Shown: positions 15,101 through 24,124 of the stretch, piece after piece
Numbering within the stretch: position 1 is the stretch's first letter
Layout: the number at the start of each line of letters is the position of its first letter
NCBI GenBank assembly: GCA_030040595.1
Contig: JASHTL010000029.1
Coordinates: 1 to 40,907, forward strand
Source: Microcaldota archaeon
Lineage (GTDB): Archaea > Micrarchaeota > Micrarchaeia > Micrarchaeales > CABMGC01
DNA length: 40,907 bases
Direction of reading: 5' to 3'
The notes under the pieces: model-generated
Told to the model about the DNA's origin: nothing
What the model saw: only the letters and a program-made list of their open reading frames with translations
Databases searched by the model: none
Program-made: the position numbers and the translations under genes

Positions 15101-15110
15101 GATTTATATA
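15101..15110 (-). promoter_or_regulatory. TATA box of the antitoxin-toxin pair
   Basis: TATATAAATC on the minus strand is centred about 41 bases upstream of the antitoxin ATG, giving a predicted leader near 16 bases. Confidence 0.55.
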
Positions 15111-15204
15111 TGTTCCGTTTATGCACATTTTTGGAGCATTTGAACGGAGCTGAAGACTGCGCTCCTTAAACGCGTGAAATGCACATGGGAGGGCGAAGCT
15201 AGTC

Positions 15205-15600
15205 TTACGCACCGCGCCTAGGCCTCTGCTTGAATTCCTTGTATTTGAGCAAGTACTCTATCCGCTCCGTGTCCTTGACCTGCTCTATGTCGGTAGCATG
15301 GGGATCGAAATCTGCGGAGAGCATGTGGTAATGGCCGGGTATCGTCGAATACGTGTCCTGGTATATTCCGAACCTGTCTACCTTGCTGAAATAATATGAG
15401 AAGCAGAAGTTCCTGAATGTCTCGAAGACCAGTTTCCTGACCCCTACGTCAGGCTTCTTTATGTGCTTCCTGTATACGACCATCATGCGGTACTTGTGCC
15501 CCTTCTTGTTCTTTGCATCAAGTATGATTACGTTCCCGTCCTCGTAATGCACAGTCTCGTCTTTCCTGTCCAGGTTGCAAAGGGGGCACTTCTCCGTCAT
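15205..15600 (-). CDS. HIT-like small protein
   Basis: A 131-residue protein resembling histidine-triad or GalT-like nucleotide hydrolases and transferases. It opens MTEKCPLCNL, with the CxxC often seen at the start of HIT proteins, followed by VIILDAKNKKGHKYRMMVVYRKHI, and has PGHYHMLSADFD at about residues 88-99 in the place of the HxHxH triad. Only two of the triad histidines are present (H-Y-H-M-L), so catalysis may be altered or the match may be superficial. It stands alone between the antitoxin gene and a decayed region. Confidence 0.55.
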   Translation of the reverse strand: MTEKCPLCNLDRKDETVHYEDGNVIILDAKNKKGHKYRMMVVYRKHIKKPDVGVRKLVFETFRNFCFSYYFSKVDRFGIYQDTYSTIPGHYHMLSADFDPHATDIEQVKDTERIEYLLKYKEFKQRPRRGA

Positions 15601-15678
15601 GAAATTCAGCCATTTCTTATTTATTATACTGCTAGCATAAAAATTGGTGGGGAACGCAGCGTGGATGGCCGTCTTTCT

Positions 15679-15855
15679 TTACCTGCTCCTGCCTGACTTT
15701 ATCAGCAGGCTCATCAGTTGCTCGGCTATAGGCTCATTGCCTATGACGAATCCAACGGCCGACTGGGCATCATGTGCTCCGCAGCGAGCTTCTCGAGCCT
15801 TTGTGGCCTTCCTGCATCGTCAAGCGTATAGAATAGCATGATGCCTAAGGCATTA
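15679..15855 (-). pseudogene. decayed C-terminal fragment of an inositol-phosphatase-fold gene
   Basis: Translating the minus strand gives YTLDDAGRPQRLEKLAAEHM in one frame, then, after a frame change near 15760-15775, AVGFVIGNEPIAEQLMSLLI and a stop at 15679-15681. Both pieces align in order with the end of the protein at 12478-13506 (RLEKLGLDNMLP and TGFVAGSPKMAEDLMTMLIE). Upstream, stop codons appear at once. It is therefore a remnant of a related gene with at least one frameshift and no N-terminal part. The similarity was read by eye. Confidence 0.7.
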
Positions 15856-16048
15856 AGCTACATCTTGTCCGCAATCGGGAGGGTGGAGGGCCGCCCTTGA
15901 CTATTTCTAGCGACATGCATATCCGTCCTACGAGGTAGTTGCCTGTATGTTACTTACTGTAAGTTTGGATGTAGTGTCAGAGCACCTCCTTTGTGGCAAG
16001 GACAGATGTCGTGGCACATCTCCTCGGTACATTGGTTCATGCCTTCAC
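15856..16048. other. stretch without recognisable gene
   Basis: Together with the fragment before it this makes a gap of about 450 bases between intact genes. I see no open frame, tRNA or repeat. It may be further decayed sequence of the lost phosphatase-fold gene. Confidence 0.4.
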
Positions 16049-16761
16049 CTAGTTTTGTAGTAACATGATTATTTCTTTATACTCTTCTAGACCTTTGAAT
16101 GATGTGGGCACTGCTGGCGTATCATCCTGCAGCCTTATCAGGCTGTACCTGACAAAGTGCTGCACCCGCGTGGGCATCATGGCGAGCAGGCTGCTGAATC
16201 TCCGCTGAATATGGCGAACTGGTGCGCCCCCCCCTCGCCAGCCTTGTTGCGTCCCCATGTCTGGATTGTTGTAAAGCCAGCAGCACCGAGCAGGCCGAGG
16301 AGTTGCTGTGGTGTCATCTCGGAAATGTGGAACTTATTTGTGCCTTCGGAGTATGTTTTATTGGGCGTGGAGAGCATGAGGAGGCCGCCTGGCTTGAGTG
16401 ACTTATGACACTCGGACAGGAACTTGGCCGGGCGCGGCACGTGCTCGATGGTCTCAAAGCTGACTACCATGTCAAGATTATTCAGGACGAGCGAGAGCGA
16501 TTCTGCATCGTGCCTGATGAAGGTGATTGTTTTGGCTGCGTAATGTGCATTGGCATAATCTATGACCTCTTGTGAGTAGTCAATGCCAATGGCACTTTTT
16601 GCGCTCCTGGCAAGTAGTGAAGTACCGTAGCCGGAAGAGCATGCAACATCGGCAACTGTCCAGTCGCGACCTATGAATTGCCTTGCGAGTGCATATCTGA
16701 TGACCACTCCGGTATCATTGAGGCCTTGGGAACGCTCGCCGCTCGTGAAAGTATCCGACAT
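16049..16761 (-). pseudogene. SAM-dependent methyltransferase, frameshifted
   Basis: The first 194-codon frame is a class I methyltransferase with the SAM-binding VADVACSSGYGTSLLA (about 36-51), an acidic strand end IGIDYS, and FETIEHV plus LKPGGLLMLSTPN, as in UbiE/glycan-cluster methyltransferases. It stops at 16177 after IFSGDSAACSP. A second frame on the same strand continues with RRFSSLLAMMPTRVQHFVRY and ends at 16049, which reads like the natural C-terminus. A one-base change near 16195-16235 explains both; a run of eight C (plus strand, about 16227-16234) lies in this region. It is either a real recent mutation or a sequencing error. The start is the ATG at 16761. Confidence 0.75.
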
Positions 16762-16845
16762 CGAATTAACCCGCTAATTGTAGTTTTTGACTCTATTTTT
16801 GTATTTTCTGTCGGCTGAACATGATCGAATCTGTGGTCTTTGAGG

Positions 16846-17805
16846 CTACCATTTACCGCCCATTATTCCGTTTATCGAGGCCTCTACCGCCTGCCTCGAG
16901 TTCATCGATGGTTTGAAACCCATCCCCCTTATCTTCTCTATGTCCATTGAGTTATCAGTTATATCGCCCTTCCATCCTCCTTGCGTTCCGGTATAGCGTA
17001 TTTTTGCACCTGGTGCGGCCTTTGCAATTATCATTTCCGCTATCTCCTTGACGGTTATTTGGTCTTGGGTGCCTAGATTGTATATGTTCTCCTTCTCCTT
17101 TGACTTTAGCATGATCAGGAACATGCCGCTTATGCAGTCATTGACATTGAGATACGACTTCTTCTGCATGCCGTCCCCAAGGACCTCAAGTTCCCTGTTA
17201 TTCGCCTTGATCTTTCTAAGTAAGTCCGGCACGACCCCGCGCGACTGGTTTTTCCCTATTATGTTAGCATACCTGAATATGTAATAATTCATATCGAAGA
17301 AGTATGAGAATGCCATTATCTCCATCTCTACGCTCGCCTTGGCTGCCCCGTACAGGGATATCGGTCTTGTTGGCTGGTCCTCCGGTGTTGGCCTTACTTT
17401 TGCAAGCCCATAGACAGAGCCGGATGAGGAGAAGACAAAGTTCTTGATGTCGTTTTTCCGGGCCTCCTCGAGCACATTGTATCCGGAGAGAATCCCCTGG
17501 TCTATATCCAGGTGGGTATCCTTAGCGCCTTTCTGTATGTCGCCATTGGCAGCCAGGTGTATTATTGTGGTTATGCCTTTGCCCTTCATAGCCCTGGAGA
17601 GGGCATCCCTGTCGAGCGTGTCGCCTTTTATGAATTCAAAATTCTTATTGCCTATCAAATGCTGTACGTATTCTTGCTTTCCGGAGCTAAGCGTGTCATA
17701 GGTTATTACCCTGGCTCCTTCCTTAATCAGCCTTTCGGAGAGATTGCTGCCTATGAATCCTGAGCCTCCAGTTATGAAAAATGTCTGATTCTTGATACTT
17801 TCCAT
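16846..17805 (-). CDS. NAD-dependent sugar epimerase/dehydratase (extended SDR)
   Basis: A 319-residue extended short-chain dehydrogenase of the UDP-glucose 4-epimerase type, acting on nucleotide sugars. The NAD-binding GGSGFIG is at 13-19, the catalytic pair at Y152 and K156 (SLYGAAK), with SSSGSVYG just before it. RYANIIGKNQSRGVVPDLL and LGDGMQKKSYLNVNDC are the usual sugar-nucleotide-binding blocks. Similar archaeal proteins make UDP-galactose or UDP-N-acetyl sugars; the exact substrate cannot be read from sequence. It is 42 bases downstream-to-upstream from the radical SAM gene on the same strand, probably one transcription unit. Confidence 0.92.
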   Translation of the reverse strand: MESIKNQTFFITGGSGFIGSNLSERLIKEGARVITYDTLSSGKQEYVQHLIGNKNFEFIKGDTLDRDALSRAMKGKGITTIIHLAANGDIQKGAKDTHLDIDQGILSGYNVLEEARKNDIKNFVFSSSGSVYGLAKVRPTPEDQPTRPISLYGAAKASVEMEIMAFSYFFDMNYYIFRYANIIGKNQSRGVVPDLLRKIKANNRELEVLGDGMQKKSYLNVNDCISGMFLIMLKSKEKENIYNLGTQDQITVKEIAEMIIAKAAPGAKIRYTGTQGGWKGDITDNSMDIEKIRGMGFKPSMNSRQAVEASINGIMGGKW

Positions 17806-17847
17806 TTAATCATTCCAATCCGCATTTACTTCTTTTATCTTTGTTGG

Positions 17848-18702
17848 TTATTTTGGGTCGTTAGTGGCATGATACGCGCTTCTTATGAGGGATATAGTTT
17901 TAGCGTGGGCGCGATATGCGTAATATTCCAGGATAGGAGTTGCGGATGCGCAACGCCTGCAGAGAACATCTCCATCCAGCTTGTATCTATTGTCTTGGAT
18001 CTTTCGATATGGGGGCGATGCTATTATGTTGTCATAGCTCTGGGCAAGTAGGTTTCCAAGAACTGTTGAAACACCAAAGTCCATGCAGCAAAGAACAACA
18101 TCGCAGTTGGGCAACATAACGAATTGCGGCCTTTCCAGCTTGCCGCACCCGAAGAACCCTTTTAGATGTCTTTCTGGTGTGGGGGAATACTTATTCTTCA
18201 CAAGTCCTGCTCTTTCGTTATTGTATTGGTCAAAATCGTCATTCATTATAACAGTGCTAGTGATACGGAGTTCCTGTAAGGCAAGAGCAAGCACGTTCTT
18301 GTACTCTTCAGTCATTCGTATTCTTGCATTGCCCTTGTTGTCTGGAAGATGGGCGCTGAAGTGGGTAATGTTTGGTATTTTTGCAAGTCTATGGACATCT
18401 TCCTCATGCATGCCTACGAGCGTTGTGTTGATTCTAATGTTATGTTCTTTGGATGCAGACTCTATCATATTTGTACAATCGCTGTTGAGAAACGGCTCTG
18501 TGAAGCCAGAGAAGACTACATCCACATCTTTTGGCAGTGTGGAGATTGCGGCATTGAAATCCTCAAGGCTCAACCTGCGTTTGCCGTGATAGCCTGCCCT
18601 GAAGGCATACTGCGGGCAGTATGTACAATCTACCGAACAGCCAAATGAGGTTGTGACCTCCAGGAACCTCCCTTCCACTGCCAAACAGATGCTCTTAGTC
18701 AT
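17848..18702 (-). CDS. radical SAM protein with SPASM-like C-terminus
   Basis: A 284-residue radical SAM enzyme. The cluster-binding CxxxCxxC is C22, C26 and C29 (FGCSVDCTYCPQ). FSGFTEPFLN fits the strand that contacts SAM. Further cysteines in FFGCGKLERP, PNCDVVLCCMDFG and LCRRCAS are laid out like a SPASM auxiliary cluster domain. Such proteins in glycan clusters may modify sugars or peptides; the substrate is unknown. The frame has a TTG at 18714, but the ATG at 18702 lies about 23 bases from the TATA box centre and is the preferred, leaderless start. Confidence 0.88.
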   Translation of the reverse strand: MTKSICLAVEGRFLEVTTSFGCSVDCTYCPQYAFRAGYHGKRRLSLEDFNAAISTLPKDVDVVFSGFTEPFLNSDCTNMIESASKEHNIRINTTLVGMHEEDVHRLAKIPNITHFSAHLPDNKGNARIRMTEEYKNVLALALQELRITSTVIMNDDFDQYNNERAGLVKNKYSPTPERHLKGFFGCGKLERPQFVMLPNCDVVLCCMDFGVSTVLGNLLAQSYDNIIASPPYRKIQDNRYKLDGDVLCRRCASATPILEYYAYRAHAKTISLIRSAYHATNDPK

Positions 18703-18719
18703 ATGACATACCAATATTC

Positions 18720-18729
18720 TTTATAGTAT
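18720..18729 (-). promoter_or_regulatory. TATA box of the radical SAM gene
   Basis: On the minus strand ATACTATAAA is about 23 bases before the ATG at 18702. The rest of the 180-base gap to the next gene is AT-rich and shows no gene. Confidence 0.45.
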
Positions 18730-18894
18730 GGGGGTGGCTGCAGTCCTTGTTGCGCACAAATAGCCGTTGATCATACAACATTTTATAACCCTGTTATACT
18801 ATGCCACCTTATACGCTTTTAACACCAACTGGTGCAGACCTAGGTCCCTAAATCGTTATTATATATGCTAACTCTTCGTTTTTAATTCTTTTGT

Positions 18895-19875
18895 TCATTT
18901 GACTTCATTAAGTCTTCTTATGACCTCGTCCCTCACCATGTGCGGTGGCCACCTTTTTTTAATAGCTATGCTGGTTACTTCGTAGCCAATTTTGTATCCA
19001 GGGTTTTTATTCAATGTTGCAAGGCAGGTTATCATGTTTGCAATATTTGTACGCGCTTGCAGCAGATCCATGTCTATCTCGTAGAACCTTGATATGTAGT
19101 AGGCAAATATTACATCACTTATTAGAAGCTCTATCGACATTGTCCTGCTTGCAGAGTCTCCAAGAGGATGGAACACCTTTCCCTTATTGAACCATACCGC
19201 GTCATATTTCCTATTTATCACCTCAAGTGCCGCTGCTTGCTCATTTCTGCTTATGACCTTTGCGTATCCTGGAAACCTGAACCCGTGCAATGCATCATAT
19301 TTCCAACTCATGTTTACCCCATGCATTTTGAGGGTTTTGATCATATTATAATTCCTTCCGGTATCAACGAGCATGCCCGACTTCCCGATGTACATGCCGT
19401 AGCCGGTGAATCTGTTATCTATAGGTTTATCTATTAGGGAAAAGTCGTTCATATGCCATTTTTGACTATTGATAAGCGCTTTGAGACGGGGAACTTTGCG
19501 TCCGTCAGAGAAAAGGCTCTGGTCAACAACGCCGGTCGCTATGCCGACACGCTTATTTTTATTATGGAATGCAACATGGTCACCTATCCACGTGTTTGTT
19601 ACATGCGCATCGTCGTCAGTATGTACAACTATGTCTCCATCAGCCTTGTTGTAGGATACGTTCATGGCTTCTTCAAAGAAGCCGTCTGGTTGCTTAACGA
19701 ATTCTATGTCAAGGTCGTAATCCCTTATCCTGTCAAGCGTCTGCTTGTATCCATCCCATGGCTTGTATATGAGCAGCACACTGAACTTTCCGTACTTCTG
19801 TAATTTTAGGCTGTCAAGGAGCTTGTATATCGTATCCCTTGTCTTATAAGTAGGTATTACAACTGTAACATGCAA
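18895..19875 (-). CDS. family 2 glycosyltransferase
   Basis: A 326-residue GT-A glycosyltransferase with TVVIPTYKTRDTIYKLLDSL at the start, EFVKQPDGFFEEAMN for acceptor and donor contacts, and the metal-binding DDD at 87-89 (VVHTDDDAHV). No membrane helices, so it would act at the inner face of the membrane on lipid-linked sugars. It is divergent from the GT4 genes that follow. A TATA-like element about 26 bases upstream puts transcription at its ATG. Confidence 0.9.
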   Translation of the reverse strand: MHVTVVIPTYKTRDTIYKLLDSLKLQKYGKFSVLLIYKPWDGYKQTLDRIRDYDLDIEFVKQPDGFFEEAMNVSYNKADGDIVVHTDDDAHVTNTWIGDHVAFHNKNKRVGIATGVVDQSLFSDGRKVPRLKALINSQKWHMNDFSLIDKPIDNRFTGYGMYIGKSGMLVDTGRNYNMIKTLKMHGVNMSWKYDALHGFRFPGYAKVISRNEQAAALEVINRKYDAVWFNKGKVFHPLGDSASRTMSIELLISDVIFAYYISRFYEIDMDLLQARTNIANMITCLATLNKNPGYKIGYEVTSIAIKKRWPPHMVRDEVIRRLNEVK

Positions 19876-19895
19876 TTAATCATCACCAGCGTTTT

Positions 19896-19905
19896 TATTA
19901 ATATA
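19896..19905. promoter_or_regulatory. AT-rich divergent promoter region with TATA elements
   Basis: The gap between the two divergent glycosyltransferase genes is AT-rich and holds TATATTAATA (minus strand), centred about 26 bases from the ATG at 19875. Overlapping TATA-like sequence on the plus strand could serve the gene at 19965. Confidence 0.4.
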
Positions 19906-19964
19906 GTATATTTCACAAACTCTTTTAAGGGGCATTATGCAAAGACTGACTGAGGGATTTAGGG

Positions 19965-21113
19965 ATGAAGGTTTCCTTGATAACACCGATGGATATACGA
20001 TACAGCTATAGAGGCACTGAGGTTGACATTTATGAATATGCGAAATTCATGCAGGGTAAAGGAATCGCAGCCGAAGTCCTTGTGCCTGATTACTCTTTCG
20101 ATGGATTAGTAGAAAGGAGCGATTATGGGAGAGTCTACTCTCTTTATAAAAATGTCCCAAAAAGATCGATAAAAGGACGTAGGTTTTTGCTCCCATTCAA
20201 TTATGGCTTGTACGTATATTCAGGTCTTCCTGAAGACTCAATCGTATATTTTGCTTACAGTATATACGACCATATATTCAACATCATCAGAAAGCCCAGG
20301 GGACAGAAGTATATAATTGCTGCACACAGCATGCACATCAAACACGGCCACATAATAGAAGGGCACCAATACCTTGAATGGATGCTGAATTCGTTCATGA
20401 GGTTTGTTTTTTCTACAAAAGAGGCGAAAAAGAACATCTATCATCACGTGATAACAAATGCTGAGGGAAAGTACCTTGAGGAACTTGGCATTCCCAAGAA
20501 GAACATATTTTATATACCCACATTTGTAGAATCAGGACTCTACAGCCTAGCCAAGAATAAGTCAGGGCGCCTGCACGTAGTTCACATAGGCGGCGTAAAT
20601 AAGGATGCGAGCCGGGTAGTTGCAGTGATAAATGCGCTTCAGGGGAAGCAAGGTAATGTCTCTTTTGACTTCTGTTTTATTGGGGATAAGCAGCCGAGGG
20701 AGCTTTCAGACTTGATTAAGGCCAACAAGAATGTACATTGCCTAAGGAATGTGACGGACATAGAAAAGGCCAAGGTATTGAAAAATGCCGATGTAATAAT
20801 TGTTCCTGCAGTGGAGACATTTTCAAGGGCTATGCTCGAGGGAATGTCAAGCGGTCTCTATGTTATAGCGAGCAGCAAGAATCCCGCTGCATGGGAGATG
20901 CAGGGACTAGGCGCAAATGTCTATATAGCGGAACATGAAAAAATAGAAGATTACGTCAAGTTTCTAATGCGATTGTACAAGCTAAAGTCAAGCAGGTCAG
21001 ATTTCTATTCAGGAAGGATCATAAACAGAAGGATCGCCATAGAAAGATTTGATAAACGGGTGATACTAAGAGAGATGGTGCGCATGTTTATCAATGTTGA
21101 TAGCGATAATTAG
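19965..21113 (+). CDS. GT4-family glycosyltransferase
   Basis: A 382-residue retaining glycosyltransferase with GT-B fold. The C-terminal half has HVVHIGGVNKDASRV as the donor-domain start, and VPAVETFSRAMLEGMSSGLY with the E-x7-E type motif that contacts the nucleotide sugar. The N-terminal acceptor domain is unusual and has no close signature. First of three GT4 genes in tandem on the plus strand; spacing to the next is 41 bases. Confidence 0.88.
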   Translation: MKVSLITPMDIRYSYRGTEVDIYEYAKFMQGKGIAAEVLVPDYSFDGLVERSDYGRVYSLYKNVPKRSIKGRRFLLPFNYGLYVYSGLPEDSIVYFAYSIYDHIFNIIRKPRGQKYIIAAHSMHIKHGHIIEGHQYLEWMLNSFMRFVFSTKEAKKNIYHHVITNAEGKYLEELGIPKKNIFYIPTFVESGLYSLAKNKSGRLHVVHIGGVNKDASRVVAVINALQGKQGNVSFDFCFIGDKQPRELSDLIKANKNVHCLRNVTDIEKAKVLKNADVIIVPAVETFSRAMLEGMSSGLYVIASSKNPAAWEMQGLGANVYIAEHEKIEDYVKFLMRLYKLKSSRSDFYSGRIINRRIAIERFDKRVILREMVRMFINVDSDN

Positions 21114-21154
21114 CATAATTTCGTATTCGTAGACTCTGGTAGGCATTTGAGAGA

Positions 21155-22231
21155 ATGGATAAGAGAATTAAGGTATACCTCATAGGTACACAAAATGACT
21201 TTTATAATGCAGCAGGGCAGGGGGTCCAGAGGTATATGTATGAAATGGCAAACATACTACCCAAAATAGACACGCATGCGTTTGAGTTTACGGTGTGTAA
21301 ATACAAGAAACTTCCATTTGTGAGTAATGGACTTACTCCTTTCATGTATAGCCTTATAGATAATTTTAGTAGATATAACATAGTACACAATCTTGATGCC
21401 AGACCCATGGCGTGGTTTAGGTATGGTAAAGCGATATCAATAACAACAGTTCATGATTTTCACTCGGTGACATCTGCAGAGCTGCATGTAGAGGATCGCA
21501 AAGACTTGCGAAAGGTACTTGGCGTACACCTTGTTCTTCTTCCCGGTATTAAATCAGCCATGAGATCAGATTACTTGATGGCAAACTCTACCCAGACAAA
21601 GGAGGAAGCAACAGAATTAGGCTTTGACAAGAAAAGGATATTTGTAGTCAACTTTGGGGTAGATGAAAGGTTCCTGAAGAATAGAAAACCAGCTAGGAAA
21701 AGTAATGACCCGTTCAGAGTAGGATACATAGGCTCTTTAAGTAACTCAAAGAATGTAGGATTTTCTATAAGGGCATTTAGAAAGACTCAATCAAAGAATG
21801 CAAGTTTTGACATTTGGGGTGCAAAAACAAATCAATATTCTAGACTTTTCGAAATGAGCAGGGCAGACAAACGTATCAGATTCAGAGGTTTTGCTCCAGA
21901 AAATAAGCTTGTTGACATATATGACTCTTTTGACGTGTTTGTACATCCCACCTTATATGAAGGGTTTGGGCTTCCAATACTGGAGGCGCAGGCCAGAGGG
22001 TTACCTGTCCTGATATGTAAAAATGCTTTGATACCCGCAGAAGTCAGGAAGTACTGTATAGAAACCGACGATGAAGACCACATGGCTGAGGAGATGGAAA
22101 GGTTAAGATTAAATGGGTATGATGGGAAACTAAAACGTAAAGCGGAGGCCTATGCCAGACAATTTACATGGGTTAGAACAGCTGAGGCGGTCATAAACGT
22201 CTATAATAAGGTATATGATAAAGAGCCTTAA
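21155..22231 (+). CDS. GT4-family glycosyltransferase
   Basis: A 358-residue GT-B enzyme with the textbook GT4 motif VHPTLYEGFGLPILEAQARG in its C-terminal half and FRVGYIGSLSNSKNVGF at the start of the donor domain. VHDFHS in the N-terminal half is the usual H-containing loop. It would transfer a sugar with retention of configuration to a growing glycan. The DNA of this and the next gene is visibly richer in A and T than the flanking housekeeping genes (24 of 60 G+C in 21661-21720 by hand count, against 35 of 60 in 1441-1500), which hints at a separate origin. Confidence 0.93.
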   Translation: MDKRIKVYLIGTQNDFYNAAGQGVQRYMYEMANILPKIDTHAFEFTVCKYKKLPFVSNGLTPFMYSLIDNFSRYNIVHNLDARPMAWFRYGKAISITTVHDFHSVTSAELHVEDRKDLRKVLGVHLVLLPGIKSAMRSDYLMANSTQTKEEATELGFDKKRIFVVNFGVDERFLKNRKPARKSNDPFRVGYIGSLSNSKNVGFSIRAFRKTQSKNASFDIWGAKTNQYSRLFEMSRADKRIRFRGFAPENKLVDIYDSFDVFVHPTLYEGFGLPILEAQARGLPVLICKNALIPAEVRKYCIETDDEDHMAEEMERLRLNGYDGKLKRKAEAYARQFTWVRTAEAVINVYNKVYDKEP

Positions 22232-22297
22232 CCCCATACCGCTATGTGTTAGAAAATTAACAAGGGTACAGGGTTAGATAATTTAAATGGGATAAAA

Positions 22298-23437
22298 TTG
22301 AATGAAAAGAGACTACCAAAAGTTGGGGTAGTAAGTTTTGCTGAGATAAAGGATATAAATTACTACTCGGATCCGTTGTGGGTAGCAGTAGCACTCAAGA
22401 AGACAGGTATAGATTCAGTAGCATTCGTTTGCAAAGACAGCACCAGAGTTACTAAAAAGATTAGGGACCGACCCAGGGTCGTAATAGTGGGTAAAGACCA
22501 TCCAAATGTTGCGCTTGGTGTGTTACAACAGATTATCCATGGCATGGATCTAAACAATAAGATAAATGTGGAAAAACCTGATGTGCTTTTTTTTCACGAG
22601 GGAGGAATAGCTGCTGGCATAGTAAAGCTTCTACATCCAAGAATTAAGATACTATTTAGGCTTGGTATAGAGCAGAAGAGTTATACTGAATTGCCGTATC
22701 CTAAATGGTTCGTCAAGTTAGACCTTTTAATCAAAACCATAATATCAGACGTGCTTTATGTATACACCGAAGATGCATATCGGATGCTTGTTGGATTTGC
22801 ACCATACACAAGGAAAAAGCTTAGAGTTTTCATATATGGAATACGCGAGAACTTATTTGTTGATGAAAACCAATTGGGGCATAGGAAAAAGGTAATACTG
22901 TGCGTTGCAAGAGTGACCAGAAACAAGAGGCAGGACCTTCTGATAAGCAGCTTTGCGAAGATTTCCAATAAATATCCAGGATGGTCAGTGAGGTTGGTAG
23001 GCCCGACGGTGGATATGGGATACCTTAGCGAATTAAACGAGCTGGTACGCAAGCTTGGACTTTATAGAAGGGTTACATTCCGTAATTACGTTTCTGGCGC
23101 TATCCTCAGAAAAGAGTATCTAAATGCATCTATCTTTTGCCTTCCTTCTGATAGGGAGGGGGCAGCTGCTGTTAGATCGGAGGCGATGGCAATGAGGGTG
23201 CCAGTCATAACTACTGAAACAGGGGGTAGCGAGTTCACTAAGGGCAGAGGCATTATAGTACCGATAGGAGACGAGAAAGCCATTACCAAGGCATTGGATA
23301 ATCTGATGTCGGACCCGGATTTGAGGATGGTATTAGCAGAAAAGGGATTTAAATTTGCAAATAAATATAGAGCTACCAAAGTTGCAAGAGAGATAATCTC
23401 AAGTGTGTGGAAGTTGGAGTATAATACAGACGCCTAG
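22298..23437 (+). CDS. GT4-family glycosyltransferase
   Basis: A 379-residue GT-B enzyme. The donor domain begins KKVILCVARVTRNKRQDLLI and carries LPSDREGAAAVRSEAMAMRV with the two glutamates, followed by TTETGGSEFTKGRGIIVPIGD, which is standard GT4. The in-frame start is TTG at 22298; the nearby ATG (22302) is in another frame. The stop shares CTAG with the convergent nucleotidyltransferase gene. AT-rich like the gene before it. Confidence 0.92.
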   Translation: MNEKRLPKVGVVSFAEIKDINYYSDPLWVAVALKKTGIDSVAFVCKDSTRVTKKIRDRPRVVIVGKDHPNVALGVLQQIIHGMDLNNKINVEKPDVLFFHEGGIAAGIVKLLHPRIKILFRLGIEQKSYTELPYPKWFVKLDLLIKTIISDVLYVYTEDAYRMLVGFAPYTRKKLRVFIYGIRENLFVDENQLGHRKKVILCVARVTRNKRQDLLISSFAKISNKYPGWSVRLVGPTVDMGYLSELNELVRKLGLYRRVTFRNYVSGAILRKEYLNASIFCLPSDREGAAAVRSEAMAMRVPVITTETGGSEFTKGRGIIVPIGDEKAITKALDNLMSDPDLRMVLAEKGFKFANKYRATKVAREIISSVWKLEYNTDA

Positions 23438-24120
23438 ATTCTTAAGATTCCAGACTGTAAGTCCTTGTCTATTTCCTGATAGTCCTTGAAGGTGTCAACT
23501 GCACGGTGATAATTGTTGCTAAATGTAACGCATGCAAGTCTCTTTTGTTTTATGAGTTTGGGGTATATGTCGAATTCGAGGCTGCCTTTCTTAGGCAGAT
23601 ACTTGAGCAGCTTGTTACTTATTAGGCTAACTCCCATATTATTCCAGTAGCCCTTTAGTACGGGCTTCTCTTCGAAAGAGGTTACAAGGTTGTTCTTTAC
23701 AGTTGCTATGCCTGCTCGGCTCCTGTACGGCTTGAGTGAGATACAGCATAAGGTCTTGCCCGGCAGGTGCAGCTTTTTGACGTTGATATCGGTTATGTTG
23801 TCGCCATTTGACAAAATGAATTTCTCTTCATTAGCTAGAAGGCTGCTTGCTTTTCTTAAGGCGCCAGCGCTGCCCAGGGGTTCTTTCTCTATAGAAAATT
23901 TAAACTTATCGGAGTATCCTATAGATTTTACGTATTTTACAATCTTATCTGCTTTGTGGCCGCCGAGGAGCACGAAATTGTTGATTCCAAAAGATTCAAG
24001 CCATTTTATCTGCCAGTAGAGTATTGGTTTGCCGCCTACGCTGACGAGAGTCTTTGGTATGCTCTTTGTCAGTGGCATGAGGCGTTTACCAAATCCACCT
24101 GCAAGAATCAAAGCGCGCAT
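23434..24120 (-). CDS. sugar-1-phosphate nucleotidyltransferase, HddC-like
   Basis: A 228-residue nucleotidyltransferase with LAGGFGKRLMPLT (7-19), PKTLVSVGGKPIL and the catalytic acidic block LSNGDNITDIN (about 103-113), followed by FEEKP and NNMGVSLIS. Size and the GDNxTDIN form fit HddC, which makes GDP-D-glycero-alpha-D-manno-heptose, and related mannose- or glucose-1-phosphate enzymes; the nucleotide (GDP, ADP or other) cannot be read. Last gene of a five-gene minus-strand operon, four bases after the epimerase. The heptose assignment leans on the HddA and GmhA homologues encoded divergently. Confidence 0.85.
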   Translation of the reverse strand: MRALILAGGFGKRLMPLTKSIPKTLVSVGGKPILYWQIKWLESFGINNFVLLGGHKADKIVKYVKSIGYSDKFKFSIEKEPLGSAGALRKASSLLANEEKFILSNGDNITDINVKKLHLPGKTLCCISLKPYRSRAGIATVKNNLVTSFEEKPVLKGYWNNMGVSLISNKLLKYLPKKGSLEFDIYPKLIKQKRLACVTFSNNYHRAVDTFKDYQEIDKDLQSGILRI

Positions 24121-24124
24121 TAGA

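Noticed and set aside
16177..16258. Programmed frameshifting in the methyltransferase gene
   Set aside because: No slippery heptamer with a following structure is evident; mutation, phase variation or a read error at or near the C-run is simpler.
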